A DNA stretch of 5,724 bases from Chitinophagaceae bacterium. Its GTDB lineage: Bacteria > Bacteroidota > Bacteroidia > Chitinophagales > Chitinophagaceae. The notes below the pieces were generated by a model. The model was not told the origin of the DNA, made no database searches, and was given only the letters and a program-made list of their open reading frames with translations. Numbering within the stretch: the stretch's first letter is position 1; each line of letters starts with the position of its first letter. Shown one piece after another: positions 1-5,016 of this stretch. Position numbers and translations under genes: made by a program. The stretch spans positions 1-5,724 of the forward strand of contig CANJDY010000190.1 in the NCBI GenBank assembly GCA_947472635.1. The letters run 5' to 3'.

Positions 1-545
1 GGACTGATAAATATTTGCTCTGCAATTTCTTTGTATATTAATCCTTTGGCAAGCATTTCAAGTATTTCTTTTTCTCGCTTTGACAATAAATCAAGCGAAT
101 CTTTTAGTGAAGGAGCAACTGCTGGATTTTGAAAATGGGTAACCACTTTTCTAGCTATTTGGCTGCTCATTGGCGACCCACCTTCTTGTAATTCTTTTAT
201 TGCATCTAGTAATTTATCGGGAGCAGTTTTTTTAAGAATGTAGCCGCTGGCACCAGCATTGAGCGCTTCAAAAATTTTTTCATCTTCTTCATAAATAGTG
301 CACATCATAAATAAGACTTCTGGCATATCCCTTTTTAGCTGTTTTACCACTTCGATACCGCTGATGCCTCCTAAATTGATATCCATCAGTACAATGGCCG
401 GCTTAAAGAGAGGGATTTGTAACAAGGCTTCCTCCCCATTGATACAGGTACCGGCAAGCGAATAGCCATCAGACATTTCAATAATTTGTTCCAGTGCCTG
501 CCGGATATCATTATTATCTTCCACTATCGCTACTGATATATTCAT
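1..545 (-). CDS. NarL/LuxR-family two-component response regulator (partial, C-terminus cut off)
   Basis: This is a phosphorylation-controlled DNA-binding regulator; 181 complete residues are visible before the left edge of the window. An N-terminal receiver domain (about residues 1-120) shows the acidic pocket E9-D10, the phospho-acceptor D55 in VLMDINLGG, the switch residue T83 and the conserved lysine K105. A short linker leads into a LuxR-type helix-turn-helix starting near L154 with LSKREKEIL, followed by KGLIYKEIAEQIFIS; the recognition helix and the rest lie outside the window. The usual length is about 205-220 residues, so roughly 30 are missing. The ATG at 545-543 is chosen because the receiver beta-1 strand (MNISVAIVEDN) starts right there; no Shine-Dalgarno is visible. 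It lies 77 bp downstream of rsmG in the same direction. No sensor kinase is in view, so the signal and target genes are unknown. The family call is secure. Confidence 0.93.
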   Translation of the reverse strand, partial: MNISVAIVEDNNDIRQALEQIIEMSDGYSLAGTCINGEEALLQIPLFKPAIVLMDINLGGISGIEVVKQLKRDMPEVLFMMCTIYEEDEKIFEALNAGASGYILKKTAPDKLLDAIKELQEGGSPMSSQIARKVVTHFQNPAVAPSLKDSLDLLSKREKEILEMLAKGLIYKEIAEQIFIS

Positions 546-581
546 GAAATGTGAAGTTCAATAAAAATTTAATAGAAAACA

Positions 582-599
582 ATACCCTAAAGGGTGTAT
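582..599. promoter_or_regulatory. Short inverted repeat between rsmG and the response regulator gene
   Basis: Arms ACCCT (584-588) and AGGGT (591-595) flank two A residues. The dyad extends loosely to 582-599 through a G/T pairing that works on one strand only. It sits about 24 bp after the rsmG stop and 37 bp before the regulator ATG. Read leftward, as the genes run, it gives a weak 4-bp RNA hairpin with a TTTA loop followed by TATTGTTTTC. It could therefore be a weak terminator or attenuator for rsmG, or a DNA operator for the regulator. The sequence does not decide between these, and chance is possible for so short a dyad. Confidence 0.25.
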
Positions 600-622
600 A
601 GGTTGTTCTTTATCAGAAAAGG

Positions 623-1237
623 CTATATGGCAACTTGTAATAAAAATTTATCCTTAAAGAAGGGAGTCTCAAATATTTTTTCGATTTCCCAAATCCTTGG
701 TTTGCAGTTGCTTTCAAAAATTTCTTGTGCCAAATCACCTCCTTTCAGGCAAATGAGTCCATTTGGTTTACTGCCTTTTTTCAATAGGGGCTTACTCCAC
801 CACCAAAGGTCCTTTAGTGGGGCAACCGCCCTAGAAACCACTACATCAAATTTCCTGTTTTTAATTTCTTCGGCTCTACCATGTTGGGTACTTACATTTT
901 GCAGGCCAATGGCAGCTGCTATTTCATTCACTACTTTTAGTTTTTTATTAATGCTATCTACCAAATGGAATTGAGTGGCTGGAAAAAAAATGGCCAACGG
1001 AATTCCGGGAAATCCGCCACCACTTCCTAAATCCATGATTTCCATTCCTGGAGCAAATTCAAACTGGGTAGCAATGGCAAGAGAGTGGAGCACATGGTGT
1101 TCATAAAAATTATCCATATCCTTGCGTGAAATGACATTTATTTTTTCGTTCCACTCACTATATAACCCTTTCAACGCATTCATTTGCTGCAGTTGAGCTT
1201 CAGTAAAATCGGTGAAGTATTTTTGAATTGTTTCCAT
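623..1237 (-). CDS. rsmG: 16S rRNA (guanine527-N7)-methyltransferase RsmG (GidB)
   Basis: RsmG uses S-adenosylmethionine to methylate N7 of G527 in the 530 loop of 16S rRNA; in other bacteria its loss gives low-level streptomycin resistance. The 204 residues match the usual 200-220. The N-terminal helical part has the family-typical YSEWNEKINVISRKD (26-40) and HHVLHSL (47-53). The AdoMet-binding Rossmann core follows: motif I DLGSGGGFPGIPLA (69-82), the acidic end of beta-2 in LVDSINKK (92-99), and the SRAVAPL segment (135-141) that is characteristic of RsmG. LICLKGG (161-167) is the later conserved strand. The ATG at 1237-1235 fits the family N-terminus, and no Shine-Dalgarno is present. It lies 59 bp downstream of the glycosyltransferase with no clear promoter between, so co-transcription is likely. 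A WWW run at 145-147 is unusual but lies outside the known motifs. Confidence 0.97.
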   Translation of the reverse strand: METIQKYFTDFTEAQLQQMNALKGLYSEWNEKINVISRKDMDNFYEHHVLHSLAIATQFEFAPGMEIMDLGSGGGFPGIPLAIFFPATQFHLVDSINKKLKVVNEIAAAIGLQNVSTQHGRAEEIKNRKFDVVVSRAVAPLKDLWWWSKPLLKKGSKPNGLICLKGGDLAQEIFESNCKPRIWEIEKIFETPFFKDKFLLQVAI

Positions 1238-1296
1238 GCTTTTTTTGCTTGCGTATTGAAATTTCAGTAAGAACTATTTAAAAAGGTAACAGCTTA

Positions 1297-2430
1297 TTAT
1301 TTCCATCCACCCTTTGGCTTCATTATCAAAGTAGTGGAAAAAATGAAATAATAAAAAAACATCCATATATCCAACAATAAAAAAAACGGAAATAAGTCTT
1401 TTTCATTTAATTTTTTCATAGCAGGGTATAACATGATTGCTTGAATGATAAAGCGGAAGGAAAAAACCAGTAGGCTCCATTGCCAGTTATAAAAAACTAG
1501 GGCCGCTACTAATAGTGGGTAAAATAAAAAATGGGAAATAGAATAAATCCCTAATAAAAATTTGTGTAGGGGGCGGTAATACTTGGCAGTACTATAATGC
1601 CTTCTTTTTTGTTTTATCCACTGGCTCCAAGAGGCAGGAGCGTCACTTAATGTAAATGCCTCGGGTGAAATATTGATATTGGTATTTGTTTTGGTTGCCG
1701 CTGTATTGATAAACAGATCATCATCTCCACTGGCAACATGGTTAAATGCGGAGAAACCCTTGTGTCTAAAAAAAATTGTTTTTTTGTAACTCAGGTTTCT
1801 TCCTACTCCCATGTAAGGGTTTCCAGCCAATGCATAAGTAAGGTATTGTAATGCTGTGTGAAAGGTCTCCCATCTAACCAACCGATTGAGTAAGCCTTTT
1901 CTTTTATGGTAAGCACCATAGCCCAATACAATTTCTGTTGAGTCGTCAAAGCTTTCCTGCATTTTTTCTATCCAGTTTTCACTGGCAGGCACACAATCCG
2001 CATCAGTAAGTAAAACGATTTCATATTTTGCAGTTTTGATACCCACACTTAAGGGGAATTTTTTTCCCGTAATCAATATTGCTTCCTGCTTTAATTCCAC
2101 TACTTTCAAATGCTTGAAACTTCGTTCAAACTCTTCCAATAAGTATTTACTATCGTCAAATGAATTATCATTAACCACAATTACTTCATGAGAAGTTGAA
2201 TATTTCTGCAGCAGTGATCCGGGAAGGTTTTTTGCCAAGTTGGCTGCTTCATCTCTGGAACAAATAATTACAGATACCGGATGTGTTTGCGAATTGTTTT
2301 TAGCCGCGGATTTGTGAAAAGCGAGTCGGGAAAAGAAAAATAGGTAATAGGAAATCTGAATGAGTGCGGTACTACAAAACAGGAAGAATATAATCTCCTG
2401 CCAATGCAGAAGAAAGTAAGTTAGATTCAT
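1297..2430 (-). CDS. Membrane-anchored family 2 glycosyltransferase
   Basis: This is probably an inner-membrane enzyme that moves a sugar from a nucleotide-sugar donor on the cytoplasmic side. Its 377 residues open with a hydrophobic segment (about 12-36). A GT-A fold of the GT2 type follows: PVSVIICSRDEAANL (51-65) as the donor-binding first strand, VIVVNDNSFDDS (83-94), and the metal-binding DxD in LLTDADCVP (140-148). Next come GNPYMGVGRNLSY (203-215) and the acidic SGDDDLF (234-240), the likely catalytic-base region. QKRRHYS (274-280) stands where processive and related GT2 enzymes have QxxRW, but with His in place of Trp. Three C-terminal hydrophobic segments (about 290-314, 318-336, 346-371) suggest a membrane-embedded tail. 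The only Met near the N-terminus is the chosen ATG. It is the first gene of a possible operon with rsmG. Acceptor and sugar cannot be read from the sequence; a role in envelope glycolipid or polysaccharide synthesis is inference. Confidence 0.88.
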   Translation of the reverse strand: MNLTYFLLHWQEIIFFLFCSTALIQISYYLFFFSRLAFHKSAAKNNSQTHPVSVIICSRDEAANLAKNLPGSLLQKYSTSHEVIVVNDNSFDDSKYLLEEFERSFKHLKVVELKQEAILITGKKFPLSVGIKTAKYEIVLLTDADCVPASENWIEKMQESFDDSTEIVLGYGAYHKRKGLLNRLVRWETFHTALQYLTYALAGNPYMGVGRNLSYKKTIFFRHKGFSAFNHVASGDDDLFINTAATKTNTNINISPEAFTLSDAPASWSQWIKQKRRHYSTAKYYRPLHKFLLGIYSISHFLFYPLLVAALVFYNWQWSLLVFSFRFIIQAIMLYPAMKKLNEKDLFPFFLLLDIWMFFYYFIFSTTLIMKPKGGWK

Positions 2431-2435
2431 AGATG

Positions 2436-2443
2436 CAAAAATA
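2436..2443 (-). promoter_or_regulatory. Candidate Bacteroidota -7 box for the glycosyltransferase gene
   Basis: Read on the minus strand this is TATTTTTG, an exact match to the Bacteroidota -7 consensus TAnnTTTG. Only five bases separate it from the ATG at 2430, so a transcript from here would have almost no leader. I see no convincing -33 TTG or TTTG at 19-21 bp upstream. T-rich octamers arise readily in this AT-rich DNA, so the call rests on the consensus match and on its position in the divergent intergenic region. Confidence 0.35.
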
Positions 2444-2473
2444 GGTGGTTCTTGAAATTTTACCCATTTTTAA

Positions 2474-2530
2474 ACAGAGTGAATCTAAGGGCAATCAAAA
2501 AATCCTTTGCCTCAACTCCTTCGCCTCTGT
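2474..2530. other. Nested inverted repeats in the divergent intergenic region
   Basis: ACAGAG (2474-2479) is complementary to CTCTGT (2525-2530). Inside it, AGG(G)CAA (2488-2494, one bulged base) is complementary to TTGCCT (2507-2512). The two pairs are properly nested and could fold as one elongated imperfect hairpin with internal loops. No open reading frame or known RNA motif covers it. The two stems of six pairs may be chance. Confidence 0.15.
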
Positions 2531-2607
2531 AGTCTAAAATAACGTTGCCAGCAACTCAATGTTGGTGTAAGTGGTAAGCGTGAGGACCTATTTGATTAAA
2601 TAAACAA

Positions 2608-2615
2608 TATTTTTG
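2608..2615 (+). promoter_or_regulatory. Candidate Bacteroidota -7 box for tgt
   Basis: TATTTTTG matches TAnnTTTG exactly and is followed by TAACC, an arrangement often seen at Bacteroidota transcription starts. It lies 32 bp before the tgt ATG, which would give a leader of about 25-30 nt. A TTTG occurs at 2591-2594, but its 13-bp spacing is shorter than the usual 17-23, so the -33 element is uncertain. Confidence 0.5.
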
Positions 2616-2639
2616 TAACCCGCTTATTATTGCGGGCTA
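2616..2639 (+). promoter_or_regulatory. GC hairpin in the tgt leader, next to the start codon
   Basis: CCCGC (2619-2623) and GCGGG (2632-2636) form a perfect five-pair GC stem around the loop TTATTATT. TA (2616-2617) and TA (2638-2639) may add two pairs beyond an A/C mismatch. A T7 run (2641-2647) then leads directly into the ATG at 2648. If transcription starts just after the -7 box, the hairpin lies at the extreme 5' end of the tgt mRNA. It could stabilise the mRNA, tune initiation, or act at DNA level as an operator overlapping the transcription start. The stem-plus-T-run also resembles an intrinsic terminator, but no plus-strand gene lies upstream in the window. The function is not established. 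Confidence 0.45.
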
Positions 2640-2647
2640 ATTTTTTT

Positions 2648-3787
2648 ATGGCAGCACTACAATTTGAATTACAACATTCTGATGCTCATTCCAAGGCGAG
2701 GGCAGGTAAAATGGTAACTGATCACGGAGAAATTCAGACCCCTATTTTTATGCCTGTGGGAACCGTTGGGAGTGTGAAAACAGTTACCCAGCAACAATTA
2801 CAACAGGATGTAAAGGCTCAGATTATATTAGGAAACACCTATCATTTGTTTTTACGACCCGGTTTGGAGACATTGGAGGCGGCAGGAGGGTTGCACCAGT
2901 TTATGGGCTGGAATCACCCCATATTGACCGATAGTGGAGGTTACCAGGTCTTTTCGTTAGCCAACAATCGCAAAATAAATGAGGAGGGGGTGATTTTTCA
3001 ATCGCATATCGATGGCAGTAAGCATTTGTTTACCCCCGAAAAAGTAATGGATATCCAACGAATAATTGGAGGGGATATTATAATGGCTTTCGATGAGTGT
3101 CCTCCCTATCCAAGTGATTACGCTTATGCCAAAAAAAGTATGGAGCTTACGCATCGCTGGCTCGACAGGTGTATCGAGCGCTTCAGCGAAACGCCCGACA
3201 AATATGGGTATTCGCAGAATTTGTTCCCGATTGTGCAGGGGAGTACCTATAAAGACTTGCGAACTGCCTCCTGTGAGTTGATTGCTTCCCGCAATGCCCC
3301 GGGTAATGCCATTGGTGGACTAAGTGTAGGGGAGCCGATAGAAATGATGTACGACTTTACTGCGCATTGCTGCGAGATTTTACCGGTCCAAAAACCTAGG
3401 TATCTAATGGGGGTGGGTACTCCCTGGAATATTTTGGAGTGTATTTCACTGGGTATTGATATGTTTGATTGTGTAATGCCTACCCGTAATGGACGCAATG
3501 CCATGTTATTTACCAGTAATGGGGTTATTAATATTGACAACAAAAAATGGGAAAGGGATTTTTCGGTGCTGGATGATGGGATCGATTGTGAGGTAAGTAA
3601 TTATTATAGTAAGGCTTATGTCCGACATTTGCTAAAGGCAAAGGAGATGCTGGGGCTTACCATCGCAAGTGTACATAACCTCGCTTTTTACCTTTGGTTG
3701 GTGAAGCAAGCAAGAGAGCATATCGTTGCGGGGGATTTTAGTCAATGGAAATCTGAGATGGTAGTTCGTTTACAGCAGCGCTTGTAA
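2648..3787 (+). CDS. tgt: Bacterial tRNA-guanine transglycosylase (queuosine pathway)
   Basis: Tgt swaps the wobble guanine G34 of tRNAs with GUN anticodons (Asp, Asn, His, Tyr) for the queuosine precursor preQ1. The ATG at 2648 gives 379 residues, the family length. A TTG 18 bases upstream is in frame but falls inside the leader hairpin and is rejected. Active-site landmarks by family alignment: D95 in LTDSGGYQVF (catalytic acid/base), Y99 stacking on the base, D149 and C151 in AFDECPPYP, Q197 in PIVQGS, GGLSVGEP (223-230), and nucleophile D274 in DMFDCVMPTRNGRN. C151 and V227 are the combination associated with preQ1-using bacterial enzymes rather than queuine-using eukaryotic ones. Oddly, the zinc site is degenerate: where CxCxxC is usual the protein has I312-x-C314-x-x-S317, although H343 remains. 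It is expressed away from the glycosyltransferase and followed by its own terminator-like hairpin. Confidence 0.97.
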   Translation: MAALQFELQHSDAHSKARAGKMVTDHGEIQTPIFMPVGTVGSVKTVTQQQLQQDVKAQIILGNTYHLFLRPGLETLEAAGGLHQFMGWNHPILTDSGGYQVFSLANNRKINEEGVIFQSHIDGSKHLFTPEKVMDIQRIIGGDIIMAFDECPPYPSDYAYAKKSMELTHRWLDRCIERFSETPDKYGYSQNLFPIVQGSTYKDLRTASCELIASRNAPGNAIGGLSVGEPIEMMYDFTAHCCEILPVQKPRYLMGVGTPWNILECISLGIDMFDCVMPTRNGRNAMLFTSNGVINIDNKKWERDFSVLDDGIDCEVSNYYSKAYVRHLLKAKEMLGLTIASVHNLAFYLWLVKQAREHIVAGDFSQWKSEMVVRLQQRL

Positions 3788-3797
3788 GTCTTTTGGT

Positions 3798-3824
3798 CAA
3801 AATTGCCCTCTAGGGTAAGTTTTG
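3798..3824 (+). terminator. Candidate intrinsic terminator after tgt
   Basis: CAAAA (3798-3802) pairs with TTTTG (3820-3824), and TTGCCC (3803-3808) pairs with GGGTAA (3813-3818) around the loop TCTA. This gives an 11-pair stem with one G-T pair and one bulged G (3819). It starts 10 bp after the tgt stop. The only T tract is the four T residues that also close the stem, so termination efficiency is uncertain. The A-tract/stem/T-tract symmetry and its position between two genes support the call. Confidence 0.45.
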
Positions 3825-3867
3825 CTATCACCTTTAACGTCAATTTTTCAGGCTGCCTGTTTTAAGT

Positions 3868-3875
3868 TAGTTTTG
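3868..3875 (+). promoter_or_regulatory. Candidate Bacteroidota -7 box for lptG
   Basis: TAGTTTTG fits TAnnTTTG and lies 15 bp before the lptG ATG. TTTC at 3846-3849, 18 bp upstream, is a one-mismatch -33 candidate. It lies downstream of the hairpin after tgt, so lptG may be transcribed independently. It also argues against the longer reading frame opening at TTG 3822, whose first codons would cover both the terminator end and this promoter. Confidence 0.42.
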
Positions 3876-3890
3876 TATCCATATCATTCA

Positions 3891-4976
3891 ATGAAAAAAA
3901 TAGACAGCTACATACTAAAAAAATACCTGACTACTTTTCTATTTTGTTTACTATTATTTACCGCTTTGGTAGTTGTGATAGATATCAGTGAAAAAACAAA
4001 TGATTTTGTTAGGTCTAAATTGCCGGTAAGCAAAATTATTACCGACTATTATTTTGGCCTAGTCCCACGCATTGACGCCATGCTATTCCCTTTATTTGTG
4101 TTTATAGCCGTTATTTTTTTTACCGCAAAGATGGCGGAGCGTTCAGAGGTGATTGCCATTTTAAGCAGTGGTGTAAGCTTCCGGCGTTTTCTTTTTCCTT
4201 ATTGGATAGGGAGTGTATTTTTGGCGGTTTTTCTTTGGCTGGTTTACCAGTTTGTATTGCCAAAGGCCAATGCAATCTGGGGGGTTTTTGAAGCAAAGTA
4301 TGTTGACTTTTCACCTACAGAGACGAGGTTTTTTCCACAAAATTATTATTTCAGATTGGATTCTAATTCCTATGCAGGTATCAAATATTATGATACGACG
4401 ACAAAAACCGGTAGCAATTTTTTTATTCAAAAATTTGAAAATAACCGGCTAAAGTATAATATCAGGGCCGATAATATCACTTGGGATACCGCCTCAAAAA
4501 AGTGGAGAATGAATAATGTGATTGAGCGTACGTTAAACAATGAAAAAGAAAATTTAACGCACCATGCAACGCTTTTGAAAGCCTATAATTTCAAGCCGGT
4601 TGATTTAAGAAAGGATGAGTATTTAAAGGACCGACTTCCCACTCCCGAATTAAAAGAACTGATTAGAAAAGAGGCGATGAGGGGTTCTGAAGGCATTAAT
4701 TCCCTGCTAGTGGAAAGATATAATCGGGATGCAATACCCGTTTCGGTAATTATTTTATCGATGATTGGAGTTTGTCTTTCTTCCCGAAAAGTAAGGGGAG
4801 GTAGCGGTTTTCATCTGGCCGTTGGCGTTGTTTTAAGTATGCTCTATATTCTGTCGGGTAGATTTTCGCTTGTATTTGCCACCAAGGGTAATTTTACACC
4901 TTTTCTGGCTGCCTGGCTTCCCAATATTATTTTCGGGGTGCTTGCTTATTTTTTTTACAGAAGGGCAGCTAGGTAA
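3891..4976 (+). CDS. lptG: LPS export ABC transporter permease LptG (YjgP/YjgQ family)
   Basis: LptG pairs with LptF in the inner membrane. With the LptB ATPase they extract lipopolysaccharide and pass it to the LptC/LptA bridge toward the outer membrane. The ATG at 3891 gives 361 residues, typical of LptG. The opening MKKIDSYILKKYLTTF is the family N-terminus; an in-frame TTG at 3822 would add 23 unrelated residues. Three hydrophobic helices come first (about 12-31, 62-79, 101-122). MAERSEVIAILSSG (81-94) is the cytoplasmic coupling helix that contacts LptB, including E84. A periplasmic beta-jellyroll domain rich in alternating strands follows (about 130-265), then three more helices (about 282-297, 306-325, 335-356) with the conserved RGGSGFHLAVGV (302-313). 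The choice of LptG over LptF rests on length and on the N-terminal VIDISEK pattern. It converges on proC with 31 bp between the stops. Confidence 0.9.
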   Translation: MKKIDSYILKKYLTTFLFCLLLFTALVVVIDISEKTNDFVRSKLPVSKIITDYYFGLVPRIDAMLFPLFVFIAVIFFTAKMAERSEVIAILSSGVSFRRFLFPYWIGSVFLAVFLWLVYQFVLPKANAIWGVFEAKYVDFSPTETRFFPQNYYFRLDSNSYAGIKYYDTTTKTGSNFFIQKFENNRLKYNIRADNITWDTASKKWRMNNVIERTLNNEKENLTHHATLLKAYNFKPVDLRKDEYLKDRLPTPELKELIRKEAMRGSEGINSLLVERYNRDAIPVSVIILSMIGVCLSSRKVRGGSGFHLAVGVVLSMLYILSGRFSLVFATKGNFTPFLAAWLPNIIFGVLAYFFYRRAAR

Positions 4977-5016
4977 GGGGATAGTAGTAAGTTTTGCAAT
5001 GAAAGTTTTACCCCTT
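4975..5016. terminator. Candidate bidirectional terminator between lptG and proC
   Basis: AAGGGG (4975-4980) is complementary to CCCCTT (5011-5016). Within it, GTAA (4987-4990) can pair with TTAC (5008-5011) and TTT (4993-4995) with AAA (5002-5004) around the loop GCAATG. The inner and outer stems compete for C5011. The element contains two bases of the lptG stop codon and the whole proC stop codon, and it fills the 31-bp convergent gap. T tracts on either side are short, so efficiency is doubtful. Confidence 0.3.

Noticed and set aside
594..974. 126-codon plus-strand open frame opposite rsmG
   Set aside because: It is antisense to a clear RsmG coding region, has no recognisable domain and has no promoter or start context.
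2533..2568. GTTGC/GCAAC and CCAGCAAC/GTTGG repeats as a small hairpin or tRNA fragment
   Set aside because: The stems are four or five pairs with an unfeasible two-base loop or a mismatched arm. No tRNA landmarks such as the T-arm GTTCRA were seen.
2630..2647. TTG start extending Tgt by six residues
   Set aside because: The added residues do not fit the family N-terminus, and the codons lie in the 3' arm of the leader hairpin. The ATG at 2648 fits well.
2616..2650. preQ1 riboswitch in the tgt leader
   Set aside because: The location and the possible pseudoknot are tempting, but the conserved preQ1-I features are absent: there is no A-rich tail such as AAAAAACUA, and the loop is AT-only. The hairpin is reported only as an unexplained leader structure.
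3247..3543. 98-codon minus-strand open frame within tgt
   Set aside because: It is antisense to a highly conserved part of Tgt that includes the catalytic region; it is a shadow frame.
3822..3890. TTG start extending LptG by 23 residues
   Set aside because: The extension would run through the end of the terminator-like hairpin and a promoter-like box, and LptG proteins begin at the ATG-encoded MKKIDSYILKK.
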